In this document: positions 10,405-19,744 of the stretch, piece after piece
Layout: every line of letters starts with the position of its first letter
Position numbering within the stretch: the first letter of the stretch is position 1
From: Rhodovulum sp. 12E13
GTDB taxonomy: Bacteria; Pseudomonadota; Alphaproteobacteria; Rhodobacterales; Rhodobacteraceae
Reading direction: 5' to 3'
NCBI RefSeq assembly: GCF_003340565.1
Contig: NZ_QPLK01000016.1
Coordinates: forward strand, 37,218-101,217
Length of the DNA: 64,000 nt
Translations under genes and position numbers: made by a program
Notes under the pieces: generated by a model
Told to the model about the DNA's origin: nothing
Databases searched by the model: none
Seen by the model: only the letters and a program-made list of their open reading frames with translations

Positions 10405-11100
10405 TCAGACCGCCGAGAACCCGGCGCCGGGTGCGTAGGCCTCGAGCCGCCCCTCGCCGATGTCGAACCACAGGCCGTGCAACGCCAGCCTCTCGCCCTC
10501 GACCGCCTCGCGCACGAAGGGGAAGGACCAGAGGTTCTCGAGCGAGATCACCACCGCCTCCTTCTCGAGCGCGCGCAGCCGGGTGGGGCGATCGTTGATG
10601 GCGGTCACCCGCTCGTAGCCCGGTCGCAGGATCTCGAGCCACCGACCGATGAAACTGGTGGGCTGGCCGAGATCGTCGGAGTCGCCGCAGCACATGTCGT
10701 CGCAGCCCCGCACACCGCCGCAATCGGAGTGCCCGACCACCAGCAGATGCGCGACACGCAGCATCCGCACCGCGTATTCCACCGCCGCGGAGGTGCCATG
10801 GGGGTCGCCGTCGGGCGCATAGGGCGGCACGAGGCTTGCGATGTTGCGGTGCAGGAAGATGTCGCCGGTCTCGGCCGAGAACACCTGGTTCACGTTCACG
10901 CGGCTGTCGCAGCAGGCGATCGCCATGATCCGCGGGCGCTGTCCCTCCTCGGCGAGGCGGCGATACCAGCCCTTGCTGTCGGCATGGGCGGTCGCACGCC
11001 AGCCACGGTAGCGGTCGGCGAGAAAGCGCGGAAGCGGCCGCGCCCGGAGCGCGGTGGCGTTGTCGCCGCCCGTCAGGCGGGAGGGCGGAGCGTCTGTCAT
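10405..11100 (-). CDS. Beta-class carbonic anhydrase
   Basis: A 231-aa zinc enzyme interconverting CO2 and bicarbonate. Zinc ligands Cys64 (in CCDSR, with the Asp65-Arg67 dyad), His124 and Cys127 (in GHSDCGG) are all present. The N-terminal ~45 residues form the dimerising arm. A small cluster of extra Cys (DMCCGDSDD) after the active site is common in this family. It is convergent with asd across 118 bp, where I see only GC-rich inverted repeats. Confidence 0.93.
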   Translation of the reverse strand: MTDAPPSRLTGGDNATALRARPLPRFLADRYRGWRATAHADSKGWYRRLAEEGQRPRIMAIACCDSRVNVNQVFSAETGDIFLHRNIASLVPPYAPDGDPHGTSAAVEYAVRMLRVAHLLVVGHSDCGGVRGCDDMCCGDSDDLGQPTSFIGRWLEILRPGYERVTAINDRPTRLRALEKEAVVISLENLWSFPFVREAVEGERLALHGLWFDIGEGRLEAYAPGAGFSAV

Positions 11101-11227
11101 GGGCCGCGACGGTTAGACGACAATCGAGGCGAATGCGAGGGATCGGGTGTCGCGCGGGCAACCCTTTGTTCAGCCGCCCTGCCCCAGTCTGCGCACGTCG
11201 TGGGGGCGACATGTGCGAGGTGCCGAG

Positions 11228-11608
11228 GTGGGCGAGGTGGCCACTCTGAATCATGACGATGCCGTGCGGCTCGATGCCGGGGCGCTGGCGGCGCTCTACC
11301 GCGATCTCGGGCCGCAGGGTGCCGACGCGGTGCTGGCCCGCGCGATGGAGGAAGTGGCGCTGCGCCTCGACGGCCTGTCGGGGCCGCACCGCTCGGGGCA
11401 ATGGGCCGAACTCGCCCGCCGCGCGCGCGCCCTGCGCGCCATCGCCGAGCAGGTGGGGCTGACCACGCTTGCCCGCGTCGCGGGCGACGTGGCGGCCTGC
11501 GCGGGCCGCTGCGAGGCCCCGGCCCTCGGCGCCACCCTCGCCCGGCTCGACCGCATCGCCTGCCGCTCGCTCGCCGAGCTGTGGGACGTGCAGGGCACCG
11601 GCGGCTGA
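11228..11608 (+). CDS. Hpt-like helical protein without the phospho-acceptor His
   Basis: A 126-aa, all-helical, Ala/Leu/Arg-rich protein; the start (GTG 11228) is uncertain. Residues around 60-75 (LARRARALRAIAEQVGL) line up with the histidine phosphotransfer motif A-H-x-L-K-G-x-A-x-x-x-G, but the His position is Arg and the Gly position is Ala. No other domain is recognisable. It sits upstream of an M17 aminopeptidase and is separated from it by a dispersed element. It may bind a response regulator without phosphotransfer, which is inference. Confidence 0.6.
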   Translation: MGEVATLNHDDAVRLDAGALAALYRDLGPQGADAVLARAMEEVALRLDGLSGPHRSGQWAELARRARALRAIAEQVGLTTLARVAGDVAACAGRCEAPALGATLARLDRIACRSLAELWDVQGTGG

Positions 11609-11623
11609 CCGCCGGGCACCGCG

Positions 11624-11710
11624 CGGAGCGCCTGCGGCGCATTGTTTCGGGTATGGCCCGCTTGCGCGGGGCCATGCCTCCGGCGGGGATATTTTTCTGC
11701 AAGAAGAAGG
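11624..11710 (+). repeat. 3'-end dispersed element, copy 3 (long form)
   Basis: It begins 16 nt after the stop of the preceding gene. It has the same order as copy 1: GGAGCGCCTGCGGCGC hairpin, GGCCCGC/GCGGGGCC hairpin, GCCTCCGGCGGGGATATTT, then GCAAGAAGAAGG. Similarity to copy 1 extends over the whole 85 bp, which suggests recent duplication or strong constraint. Confidence 0.75.
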
Positions 11711-11837
11711 GCAAGGCGCGCGCACGGGGCCAGGGCGTATGGCCGTCCTGCCGGCGCGGGCGCCTTGCACCCGGCGCGTCGGCCGCTAGGGTCCGGCCTC
11801 GCGGGGGCCGTCCCCGCGCCGACCGAACGGGACCGCC

Positions 11838-13226
11838 ATGCCAGACGCCGACGCCCTTGCCTTCGCCGCGCCCGAGCCGGGGGCGACACCGCTCCATGTC
11901 GTCTCGGAGGACGCGCTGGAGGACTGGCTGGCGGCGCAGGACGAGCCCGTGGCGGGCTGGGCGCGGCGCGTCGGCTTCACCGGAGCGCTGGGGCAGGCGC
12001 ATCTGATCCCGGCCGGGGACGGTGCGCTGGCCGTCGCGGGCTACGGCACGGCCGCGAAGCGCGCGCGGGGGCGGTTCCACCTCGCCCAGGCGGCGGCCGG
12101 TTTGCCCGGGGGCACCTATGCGCTCGCCACCGACCTGCCCGCGCGCGAGGCGGCGGAGGGGGCGCTGGGATGGCTGCTCGCCGGCTATCGCTTCGACCGA
12201 TACAAGGCGGCGCCGGCGCCGGGGGCCCGGCTGGTCGCACCGGAAGGGATCGACGCGGCCCGGATCGAGGCGCTGGCGCGGGCCGAGGCCCTGACGCGCG
12301 ATCTGATCAACACGCCCGCCTCCGACATGGGGCCGACCGAGCTGGCCGAGGCTGCCCGCGCGCTCGCCGAGGCGCACGGCGCGGGCTGCACCGTGATCGA
12401 GGGGGCGGCGCTCGAGGAGGGGTTTCCGCTGATCCACGCGGTCGGGCGCGCCTCGCCCCGATCTCCGCGGCTGATCGACCTGCGCCATGGCGAGAGCGGA
12501 CCGCGGGTGACGCTGGTGGGCAAGGGCGTGTGTTTCGACACCGGTGGGTTGAACATCAAGCCCGGCAGCTCGATGGGCCTGATGAAGAAGGATATGGGCG
12601 GGTCAGCCACGGTGCTCGGCCTCGCTCAGGCGATGCTCGAGACGGGCCTCGAGGTGAGACTGCGGGTGCTGATCCCGGCGGTGGAGAACTCGGTCTCGGG
12701 CGACGCCTTCCGCCCGCAGGACGTGCTGCGCTCGCGCAAGGGCCTGACGGTCGAGGTGAACAACACAGACGCCGAGGGGCGCCTCGTGCTGGCCGATGCG
12801 CTGGCGCTCGCCTGCGAGGAGGAGTGTGACCTGCTCGTCAGCATGGCGACGCTGACCGGGGCGGCGCGGGTGGCCGTCGGCCCCGACATCGCGCCGTTCT
12901 ACACCGACGACGACGCGCTGGCGGGGGCGCTCATGGCGGCGGCGGGCGAGGTGGCCGATCCGGTCTGGCGGATGCCGTTCCACGCGCCCTACGAGGCGCT
13001 GATCGAACCGGCCATCGCCGATCTCGACAACGCACCGTCGGGAGGCTTCGCCGGCTCGATCACCGCCGCGCTGTTCCTGCGCCGCTTCGCCGAAGGCGCG
13101 CCGCGCTACGCCCATTTCGACATCTACGGCTGGCAGCCGCAGCCTGCGCCGGGCCGGCCCAAGGGTGGCGCGGGCCAAGGCGCGCGGGCGCTGCTCGAGG
13201 CGATCCCGGCGGTGCTGGGCGGATGA
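11838..13226 (+). CDS. M17 (leucyl) aminopeptidase family protein
   Basis: A 462-aa dizinc aminopeptidase that trims N-terminal residues from peptides in the cytosol. The C-terminal catalytic domain has VGKGVCFDTGGLNIKP with the metal-binding Lys and Asp, followed by MKKDMGGSA. The family signature is NTDAEGRLVLADAL. The N-terminal ~150 residues are a degenerate M17 macro-type domain. The gene overlaps the NlpC/P60 gene by 4 bp (ATGA), so the two are translationally coupled. The pairing suggests peptide or muropeptide breakdown. Confidence 0.92.
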   Translation: MPDADALAFAAPEPGATPLHVVSEDALEDWLAAQDEPVAGWARRVGFTGALGQAHLIPAGDGALAVAGYGTAAKRARGRFHLAQAAAGLPGGTYALATDLPAREAAEGALGWLLAGYRFDRYKAAPAPGARLVAPEGIDAARIEALARAEALTRDLINTPASDMGPTELAEAARALAEAHGAGCTVIEGAALEEGFPLIHAVGRASPRSPRLIDLRHGESGPRVTLVGKGVCFDTGGLNIKPGSSMGLMKKDMGGSATVLGLAQAMLETGLEVRLRVLIPAVENSVSGDAFRPQDVLRSRKGLTVEVNNTDAEGRLVLADALALACEEECDLLVSMATLTGAARVAVGPDIAPFYTDDDALAGALMAAAGEVADPVWRMPFHAPYEALIEPAIADLDNAPSGGFAGSITAALFLRRFAEGAPRYAHFDIYGWQPQPAPGRPKGGAGQGARALLEAIPAVLGG

Positions 13227-14059
13227 CCGACCGGCGGAGCCTGCTTGCCAACGACCGCGTCGCGGCGTCGGAGCTGGAGGGCTCGATCGCCGCGCCCGCC
13301 TACGTCGAGGGAGAGTGGCGGCGGGTGGTCGTGCCCGTGGCCGATCTGCTGGCCGCGCCGGAAGGGGCGCGCGACCGTCAGCTTCTCTACGGCCAGCGCA
13401 TGCGGGTCCTCGAGGTGCGCGAGGGCTGGGCCTTCGGCGCTGCGGCGCGCGACGGCTATGTGGGCTACGTCGCGGCCGGGTCGCTGGGCGACGACGTGGC
13501 GGCGACCCATCGCGTCGCGGTTCCCGCCACCCATCTCTACCCCGTGCCCGATCTCAGGCGGCGCGAGCGGGCGTGGCTGTCGTTCGGCTCGGAGCTGCGG
13601 GTCGTCTCGGCCTCGGGCGAGTTCTTCGAGACCGCCGAGGGGCTTTTCGTGCCGAAGCCGCACCTGCGCCCGCTGAACGCGCAGTTCGCCGACCCGGTGA
13701 CGGTGGCGCAGCTCTTCTTCGGGGTGCCGTATCTCTGGGGCGGCAACTCGGCTGCGGGGATCGACTGTTCGGGCCTGGTGCAGGCAGCCTGCCTCGCGGC
13801 CGGAATCGACTGCCCCGGCGACACCGACCTGCAGGAGGCGGCCTTGGGCGAGACGCTCGCCCCCGGCGTGCCGCCGGCCCGGGGTGACGTGTATTTCTGG
13901 AACGGGCACGTGGCGCTCGCGGTCGACGGCGAGACGCTGATCCATGCCAATGCCCGCACGATGGCCGTGACGTACGAGCCGATCGCGGGGGCCATCGCGC
14001 GAATCGAGGCTCAGGGCGAGGGGCCGGTCACGCGGCGGGCGCGACTGGCTGCCGGCTAA
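13223..14059 (+). CDS. NlpC/P60 family (C40) peptidase with SH3-like N-terminus
   Basis: A 278-aa cysteine peptidase. Residues about 50-145 contain two SH3-like segments (GQRMRVLEVREGWAFG; FGSELRVVSASGEFFET). The catalytic domain follows with Cys182 in GIDCSGLVQAA, His229 in WNGHVALAV and His241 as the likely third residue. Such enzymes usually cut gamma-D-glutamyl-diaminopimelate bonds in peptidoglycan stem peptides. No signal peptide is visible, so it may act on imported cell-wall peptides in the cytoplasm, in line with its coupled aminopeptidase. Confidence 0.9.
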   Translation: MTDRRSLLANDRVAASELEGSIAAPAYVEGEWRRVVVPVADLLAAPEGARDRQLLYGQRMRVLEVREGWAFGAAARDGYVGYVAAGSLGDDVAATHRVAVPATHLYPVPDLRRRERAWLSFGSELRVVSASGEFFETAEGLFVPKPHLRPLNAQFADPVTVAQLFFGVPYLWGGNSAAGIDCSGLVQAACLAAGIDCPGDTDLQEAALGETLAPGVPPARGDVYFWNGHVALAVDGETLIHANARTMAVTYEPIAGAIARIEAQGEGPVTRRARLAAG

Positions 14060-14134
14060 CACCGACAGCCCGCGAACGGGCACGCTGCCGGCCGGAGAGG
14101 GCATCGAGGCCCGGCGGAGACCAGCGTCGGGCGG

Positions 14135-14479
14135 CTACTCCACCGCGCGGATCAGCTTGCGCTCGAGCACGCGGAGCACGGTCTTGAGGTCGTGGCCGCG
14201 CTTGAGCACCTGCCCGTCCATGCCGATCACCGCGTACATGCCCTGGCGGGCGCGCAGCTTCGGGCGTTTCTCGATGCGGTAGAGAGGGTGCTCCGCCGTG
14301 CGACGGAAGACGGAGAACACGGCAACCTCGCGCAGCGCGGAGATACCGTAATCGCGCCACTCGCCTGCGGCGACCATGCGGCCGTAGACCGAGAGGATGA
14401 GACCGAGTTCGCGTCGGTCGAAGGAGACCTGCTCGGGCGCGCGGGCCGAGGGGCCGGGAGGCGGCGTGAACATGTTCAT
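14135..14479 (-). CDS. DUF2794 family protein
   Basis: A 114-aa protein matching the alphaproteobacterial DUF2794 family: a short disordered N-terminus, then [28 protein letters not shown], with a conserved core and a basic C-terminus. Function is unknown; no catalytic motif is visible. It faces away from truB, and the structured element at 14622-14694 lies between the two divergent genes. Confidence 0.8.
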   Translation of the reverse strand: MNMFTPPPGPSARAPEQVSFDRRELGLILSVYGRMVAAGEWRDYGISALREVAVFSVFRRTAEHPLYRIEKRPKLRARQGMYAVIGMDGQVLKRGHDLKTVLRVLERKLIRAVE

Positions 14480-14621
14480 CGCCCGAGTGTGGGTCGCACT
14501 TCACCTCAAATCAAGCTGTGCGTGCGCCGGGGCCGCCCTGCCCTGCTTTCGCCGCGGTTTTTCCCCCCCGGCACCGCGGGCCGGCCCCGCGCACGCCGCG
14601 ACGCGACGACAGGGTGGCCGG

Positions 14622-14694
14622 TGTAGACGAGCTTCGGCTCAGCCCGGTGCCACGGAGTAACAGCCCCCACCCAGTCCGTGGCACCGGGTCTACA
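14622..14694 (+). ncRNA. Structured intergenic element A (three-way junction)
   Basis: An outer 6-bp stem TGTAGA/TCTACA (14622-14627 with 14689-14694) encloses two hairpins. The first is GAGC-TTCG-GCTC (14629-14640). The second is a perfect 14-bp stem (14643-14656 with 14675-14688) whose loop carries GCCCCCACCCAG. A second copy at 30651-30729 has the same loop and a compensated stem. It lies 70 nt upstream of truB. It may be a leader or small RNA; the strand is uncertain because inverted repeats fold on both. Confidence 0.6.
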
Positions 14695-14763
14695 TCTGCC
14701 GAGTTGACCGGCCGGCGCGCCGACGCTACTCCCCCGCCCTCATCGGACAGACAGGGGCGTGGC

Positions 14764-15678
14764 ATGGCACGCAGGCGCAAGGGGCGCGACATCTCGGGCT
14801 GGGTGATCCTCGACAAGCCGGCCGGCCCGACATCGACCGCAATGGTGAACAAGGTGCGCTGGGCCTTCGACGCGAAGAAGGCGGGCCATGCCGGCACGCT
14901 CGACCCGGCGGCGACCGGCGTTCTGGCGGTGGCGCTCGGCGAGGCGACCAAGGTCGTGCCCCTGGTCACCGACGCGCTGAAGGCCTACCGGTTTACGGTG
15001 CGCCTCGGGCAATCGACGACCACCGACGACGCCGAGGGCGACGTGCTGGAGACCTCGGGCGCGCGGCCCTCCGACGACGCGATCCGGGCCGCGCTCGCTC
15101 CCTTCACCGGCTGGATCGAGCAGGTGCCGCCGAAATATTCCGCCGTCAAGGTGGCCGGCGAACGCGCCTACGACCTCGCGCGCGACGACGCCGCGTTCGA
15201 CCTCGCGCCGCGGCCCCTCTTCGTGGACTCGCTCGAGCTCGTGGAGCGGCCCGACCCGGATCACGCGGTGCTCGAGATGGTCTGCGGCAAGGGCGGCTAC
15301 GTGCGCGCCATCGCGCGCGATCTCGGCGCGGCGCTCGGCTGCCTCGGCCACGTCGTCACGCTGCGGCGGCCCTGGTCGGGCCCGTTCGATGCCGAGGACG
15401 CGCTGAGCCTGGAGGAGCTGGAGCGGCTGGCGCGCACGCCGGAGCTCGACGCCCATCTGCGACCCATCGAGGAGGGCCTGGCCGAGGTGCCCGAGGCGCG
15501 GATGAGCCCGGCAGGAGCCGCGCGGCTGCGCAACGGCAATCCCGGCGAGGTGACTTATACCGATGCCGCCTACGGCGACACGGCCTGGGCGTCGGAGCGC
15601 GGGCGCGCGATCGGCCTCGGCACCTACCGCGGGGGCCTGCTGCACCCCACGCGCGTGTTCAACCTCGGGCCGGCATGA
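14764..15678 (+). CDS. truB: tRNA pseudouridine(55) synthase TruB
   Basis: A 304-aa enzyme making the universal pseudouridine 55 in the T-loop of tRNAs. The catalytic Asp lies in [14 protein letters not shown]. The KPAGPTS motif opens the protein, and the C-terminal part contains the LRNG segment ([13 protein letters not shown] region) of the PUA-like domain. In many bacteria truB is next to rpsO and pnp; here it lies 4-7 kb away and on the opposite strand. It overlaps the next gene by 4 bp (ATGA). Confidence 0.95.
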   Translation: MARRRKGRDISGWVILDKPAGPTSTAMVNKVRWAFDAKKAGHAGTLDPAATGVLAVALGEATKVVPLVTDALKAYRFTVRLGQSTTTDDAEGDVLETSGARPSDDAIRAALAPFTGWIEQVPPKYSAVKVAGERAYDLARDDAAFDLAPRPLFVDSLELVERPDPDHAVLEMVCGKGGYVRAIARDLGAALGCLGHVVTLRRPWSGPFDAEDALSLEELERLARTPELDAHLRPIEEGLAEVPEARMSPAGAARLRNGNPGEVTYTDAAYGDTAWASERGRAIGLGTYRGGLLHPTRVFNLGPA

Positions 15679-16181
15679 TCACCCGGCAGGCGCTGAAGGG
15701 CGACGCGCCCTCGACGGCCACCTATTCCGACTGCGAGCGCTACCGCTACACTCTGACCCGCGAATGGGCGTCAGAGCGGGGGCGGCTCTTGTGCGTGATG
15801 CTCAACCCCTCGACCGCGACGGAGGCGCAGAACGACCCCACGGTCGAGCGCTGCGAGCGGCGGGCGCGGGCGCTCGGCTACGGCGCGTTCCGTGTCTGCA
15901 ACATCTTCGCCTGGCGCGCGACCGACCCCAGGGTGCTGCGCACCCTCCGCGACCCGGTCGGCCCAGAGAATGACGCCGCCATCCTCGACGGTGCGACCTG
16001 GGCCGACGCGGTGCTCTGCGCCTGGGGCAGCCACGGCGCCCACCTGGGGCGGGGGCCAGAGGTGGAGCGGCTGCTGCGCGCGACGGGGGCACCGCTCTGC
16101 CATCTCGGGCTGACGAAACAGGGCCATCCCCGCCACCCCCTCTACGTGGCTTACGCGAGGCAGCCGATCGACTGGCGCTGA
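15675..16181 (+). CDS. DUF1643 domain protein
   Basis: A 168-aa soluble protein with the DUF1643 pattern: [44 protein letters not shown] and [11 protein letters not shown]. The biochemical role is unknown. Its start overlaps the truB stop (ATGA), so it is coupled to truB. Confidence 0.85.
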   Translation: MITRQALKGDAPSTATYSDCERYRYTLTREWASERGRLLCVMLNPSTATEAQNDPTVERCERRARALGYGAFRVCNIFAWRATDPRVLRTLRDPVGPENDAAILDGATWADAVLCAWGSHGAHLGRGPEVERLLRATGAPLCHLGLTKQGHPRHPLYVAYARQPIDWR

Positions 16182-16308
16182 GCCGTCGCGACGACGCGAC
16201 AGGCCCGGGGCAGGCAGCATGCAGGCAGGACAGGGTGAACGCCCGCCCCTGGCCGGCCCGCAGCCTGCCGGGCTGCGCCCGCGGGCCAGCTGGCGCTGCC
16301 GTCGCGCC

Positions 16309-17760
16309 CTACTCGGCGGCGATGTCCTCTGGCCAGCCCGAGACGGCCTTGACCTCGCAGAACTCGTCGAGCCCCCAGACCCCGCCCTCGCGGCCGTTGC
16401 CCGAGGCCTTCATGCCGCCGAAGGGCGAGCCCTGCGCACGGCTCTTGCCGTTCATCTCGACCATCCCCGAGCGCAGGCGCTTCGCCAGCCGCACCCGACG
16501 GGCGGCATCCGAAGACTGCACGTAGTTGGTCAGCCCGTACTCGGTGTCGTTGGCGATCTTCACCGCCTCCTCCTCGGTCTCGAAAGGGATGATCGACAGG
16601 ACAGGACCGAAGATCTCTTCCCGCGCGATGGTCATGTCGTTCGACACGTCGGCAAAGACGGTGGGCCGCACGAAATAGCCGCGGTTCAGCCCCTCGGGCC
16701 GGCCGAGGCCGCCCGCGACCAGCCGCGCGCCCTCGTCGAGGCCCTGCTGGATGAGGCCCTGCACCTTGTCCCATTGTTGCTGGCTGACGACCGGGCCGAT
16801 GTGGCGGCCCGGCTCGTGGCCGCTCGCCACCTTCGTTTCCTCGGCCGTCTGGCGTGCGATCTCGACCGCGTCGTCGTAGATCGACCGCTCGACCAGCATC
16901 CGCGTCGGCGCATTGCAGGACTGGCCGGTATTGTTGAACACCGCCCGCGTGCCGCGCTTGACCGCGCGCTCGTCGGCATCGGCGAACACGAGGTTGGCGC
17001 CCTTGCCCCCGAGCTCGAGGCTCACCCGCTTCAGCGTGTCGGCCGCGGCCTTGGTGATGGCGATGCCTGCCCGCGTCGAGCCGGTGAACGAGACCATGTC
17101 GACCTCGGGGTGCACCGAGAGCTGCGTGCCCACGCCCGCGCCGTCGCCGTTGACCATGTTGAACACGCCCCTGGGCCAGCCCGCCGCATCGACGCATTCG
17201 GCGAAGACGATGGAGGAGAGCGGCGCGATCTCGGAGGGCTTGAGCACCATCGTGCAACCGACGGCCGCCGCGTAGGCGACCTTCAGCGTCACCTGGTTCA
17301 TCGGCCAGTTCCACGGGGTGATCATGCCCACCACCCCGATGGGATCCATCAGGATGCGGTCGGTCGGCGCATGCGACCCGAGCGGGCGCACCGGATCGAA
17401 CTGTTTCGCCGCGGCGATGGCCGCCTGGATATGGCCGGTGCCCGCGGGCTGCTGCGAGCTGCGGGCGAGGTCGATGGGGGCGCCCATCTCGAGGCTGATC
17501 GCCTCGGCCATCGCGTCGGCGCGTGCCTCGTAGGTCTCGAGCAGCGCCTCGAGATAGCCGATCCGCTCCGCCATGGGGCGCGCGGCCCAGTCGTCGAAGG
17601 CGGCGCGGGCGGCCGCGACCGCGCGGTCGGTGTCGGCCTGTCCGCCCAGCGAGATGATCGCCACCTCTTCCTCGGTGGAGGGGTCGGTCACGGGAAGATC
17701 GCGCGATTCGGCGGGGTCCACCCATGCGCCGTCGATGTAGAATTGCCGTCTCTCGAGCAT
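16309..17760 (-). CDS. Aldehyde dehydrogenase family protein
   Basis: A 483-aa NAD(P)-dependent aldehyde dehydrogenase. Visible motifs are the substrate/cofactor region ITPWNWPMNQVTLK, the active-site Glu in LELGGKGANLVFADAD and the catalytic Cys in NNTGQSCNAPTRM. It also has the C-terminal PFGGMKASGNGREGG signature. The start at 17760 (MLERRQFYIDGAWVDP) follows a GGAGG ribosome site and fits the usual length. The aldehyde substrate cannot be told from sequence. It is divergent from the peroxiredoxin gene. Confidence 0.92.
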   Translation of the reverse strand: MLERRQFYIDGAWVDPAESRDLPVTDPSTEEEVAIISLGGQADTDRAVAAARAAFDDWAARPMAERIGYLEALLETYEARADAMAEAISLEMGAPIDLARSSQQPAGTGHIQAAIAAAKQFDPVRPLGSHAPTDRILMDPIGVVGMITPWNWPMNQVTLKVAYAAAVGCTMVLKPSEIAPLSSIVFAECVDAAGWPRGVFNMVNGDGAGVGTQLSVHPEVDMVSFTGSTRAGIAITKAAADTLKRVSLELGGKGANLVFADADERAVKRGTRAVFNNTGQSCNAPTRMLVERSIYDDAVEIARQTAEETKVASGHEPGRHIGPVVSQQQWDKVQGLIQQGLDEGARLVAGGLGRPEGLNRGYFVRPTVFADVSNDMTIAREEIFGPVLSIIPFETEEEAVKIANDTEYGLTNYVQSSDAARRVRLAKRLRSGMVEMNGKSRAQGSPFGGMKASGNGREGGVWGLDEFCEVKAVSGWPEDIAAE

Positions 17761-17933
17761 CGGAGCCTCCTGAAGATGCCGGACGCGCGTTCCGCCCGGG
17801 CGCTGTCCCGCAAACGTGCATTCGCGCAGAGGGTGACACCTGCGAACGCTTGCCGCAATGGGGGCGGGGCCCCTTGCCTCCGGCGCCGGGCATGGACAGG
17901 TCCGGAACGAAATCAACGGCAAAGGAGGCTCGC

Positions 17934-18590
17934 ATGGGGCTGCGCATCAACGACACGGTGCCCGATTTCACCGCCGACTCGAATGTCGGCACCATCAACT
18001 TCCACGACTGGATCGGCGACAGCTGGGCGATCCTGTTTTCCCACCCGAAGGACTTCACCCCCGTCTGCACGACCGAGTTCGGCGCGGTGGCCCAGCTCGC
18101 CGCCGAGTGGGAGAAGCGGAACACCAAGGTGATCGGCGTGTCGGTCGACGACGTCGAGGAGCATTGCAAGTGGATCGCCGACATCGAGACGGTCGGCGGC
18201 GCCGACGTGACCTTCCCGATCATCGCGGACGACGAGCTGGAGGTGTCGAAGCTCTACGACATGCTGCCCGCCGATGCCTACCTGCCAGACGGGCGCACGG
18301 CGGCCGACAGCGCGTCCGTCCGCTCGGTCTTCATCATCTCGCCCGACAAGAAGCTGCAGCTTTCCATGACCTACCCGATGTCGGTCGGCCGCAACTTCGG
18401 CGAGATCCTGCGCGCGCTCGACGCACTGCAGGCCACCTGGCAGACGCCCGTCGCCACGCCCGCCAACTGGACGGTCGGGCAGGACGTGATCATCGCGCTC
18501 TCGGTCAGCGACGACGACGCGAAGGCCCGGTTCGGCGAGTACGAGGTGGTGCTGCCCTACCTGCGCAAGACCAGGCTGCACGCCGCCTGA
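17934..18590 (+). CDS. 1-Cys peroxiredoxin (Prx6 type)
   Basis: A 218-aa peroxidase reducing hydrogen peroxide and organic peroxides. The peroxidatic Cys45 lies in DFTPVCTTEFG. The long C-terminal extension (about 60 residues after the thioredoxin core) and the PMSVGRNFGEILRALDALQ segment are typical of Prx6. No resolving Cys follows. AAAGGAGG upstream fixes the start at 17934. A strong terminator follows. Confidence 0.95.
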   Translation: MGLRINDTVPDFTADSNVGTINFHDWIGDSWAILFSHPKDFTPVCTTEFGAVAQLAAEWEKRNTKVIGVSVDDVEEHCKWIADIETVGGADVTFPIIADDELEVSKLYDMLPADAYLPDGRTAADSASVRSVFIISPDKKLQLSMTYPMSVGRNFGEILRALDALQATWQTPVATPANWTVGQDVIIALSVSDDDAKARFGEYEVVLPYLRKTRLHAA

Positions 18591-18631
18591 CGGGAGCGCA
18601 CGCCCGTCTTGCGCGACGTCATCGCGCCACG

Positions 18632-18657
18632 GGGGAGGCACAAAGCCTCCCCTTTTT
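18632..18657 (+). terminator. Intrinsic terminator after the peroxiredoxin gene
   Basis: A perfect 8-bp stem GGGGAGGC/GCCTCCCC with a 5-nt loop is followed directly by TTTTT. Confidence 0.9.
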
Positions 18658-18773
18658 CGTTTCATACTGTGACCTCGTTGCACTTGCGCAGGGCGTGGTC
18701 ACGGGCGAATAGGTGTCCCGTGCGTCAAGAAACCCTGTCGAGCAGCATCGAACAGAGACTTGGAGACGCGCAT

Positions 18774-19358
18774 ATGACGACCCGACGCCAATTCATCGGC
18801 ACCGCCGCCGCAACGGCCGGCCTGCTGACCGCGCCCGCGCTTCTGCGGGCCGCAGAGGGGCCGCAAACGACGACGCAATACCAGGTGCCCGAGCGCTTCA
18901 TGCCGAAGACGGTGCGGGTCAAGCAGTCGTTCACGGCCGGCGAGATCCACATCGTGACCGGGCGGCACTATCTCTACTACATGCTCGGCGAGGGCCAGGC
19001 GATCCGCTACGGCGTGGCCGTGGGTGCCGAGGGCATGAACTTCCGCGGCTCGGCCGTTGTGGGCCGCAAGGCCGAATGGCCCTCGTGGCGGCCGACCCAG
19101 GCCATGATCGAGCGAGAGCCCGAGAAATACGGGCCGCTTGCCGACGGCATGGAGGGCGGCCCGAACAACCCGCTGGGCGCGCGTGCGCTCTATCTCTACC
19201 GGGGTGGCCGCGACACGGCCTACCGCATCCACGGCACGCCGCAGCCCTGGACGATCGGGCGCTCGGTGTCGTCGGGCTGCATCCGCATGGTCAACGATCA
19301 TGTCATCGACCTGTACCAGCGCGTGCCGGTCGGGGCGCGCGTGACCGTCTATTCCTGA
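18774..19358 (+). CDS. L,D-transpeptidase (YkuD domain), Tat-exported
   Basis: A 194-aa periplasmic enzyme. The N-terminus MTTRRQFIGTAAATAGLLTAPALLRAA is a twin-arginine (Tat) signal peptide. The YkuD catalytic motif is HGTPQPWTIG...SSGCIRM, with His153 and Cys169. Such enzymes form 3-3 peptidoglycan cross-links or attach proteins to diaminopimelate. This short, single-domain form is common in Rhodobacterales. It stands alone between the peroxiredoxin terminator and the pnp region. Confidence 0.93.
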   Translation: MTTRRQFIGTAAATAGLLTAPALLRAAEGPQTTTQYQVPERFMPKTVRVKQSFTAGEIHIVTGRHYLYYMLGEGQAIRYGVAVGAEGMNFRGSAVVGRKAEWPSWRPTQAMIEREPEKYGPLADGMEGGPNNPLGARALYLYRGGRDTAYRIHGTPQPWTIGRSVSSGCIRMVNDHVIDLYQRVPVGARVTVYS

Positions 19359-19457
19359 CGACCGGCGACCCGTAAAGATTACTTGAAAGAATCAGAACCA
19401 GTCTCCCTCCCCCGGCGTTCAAGGGCGTCACGGCCTTGCTCGACAGGGGGAGGGAGC

Positions 19458-19715
19458 ATGTCTGAGTTCCACGTTCGTCTCGATGCCGTTCACGCCGAGG
19501 TGCTCGAAGCGGGGCACGAGGCCACGGAGACGCTCGACCGAAAGCTGAGTGCGCTCGCGGGGGCGGCCCTGCCCGAAGGGGTCAGGCGCCTGCCCACGGC
19601 GCGGATGTGCCCGGGCCCGCACCTCGCCCCTCAGGAAGATGTTGGCGCCACGGGTGCGGGAGGGGCGGGCGGCGGCCACGCCCAGCCCGCACGATGGAGC
19701 CTTGTGGCCCGCTGA
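19458..19715 (+). CDS. Small hypothetical protein
   Basis: A possible 85-aa protein (MSEFHVRLDAVHAEVLEAGHEATETL...) with a GGGAGG ribosome site 5 nt before the ATG. The first 40 residues look like a normal soluble helix. The C-terminal half is Gly/Ala/Pro-rich and less protein-like. I recognise no family. It converges on pnp. Confidence 0.4.
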   Translation: MSEFHVRLDAVHAEVLEAGHEATETLDRKLSALAGAALPEGVRRLPTARMCPGPHLAPQEDVGATGAGGAGGGHAQPARWSLVAR

Positions 19716-19744
19716 ATGCCCCGCCCCGATCGCGCGCCCGAATG

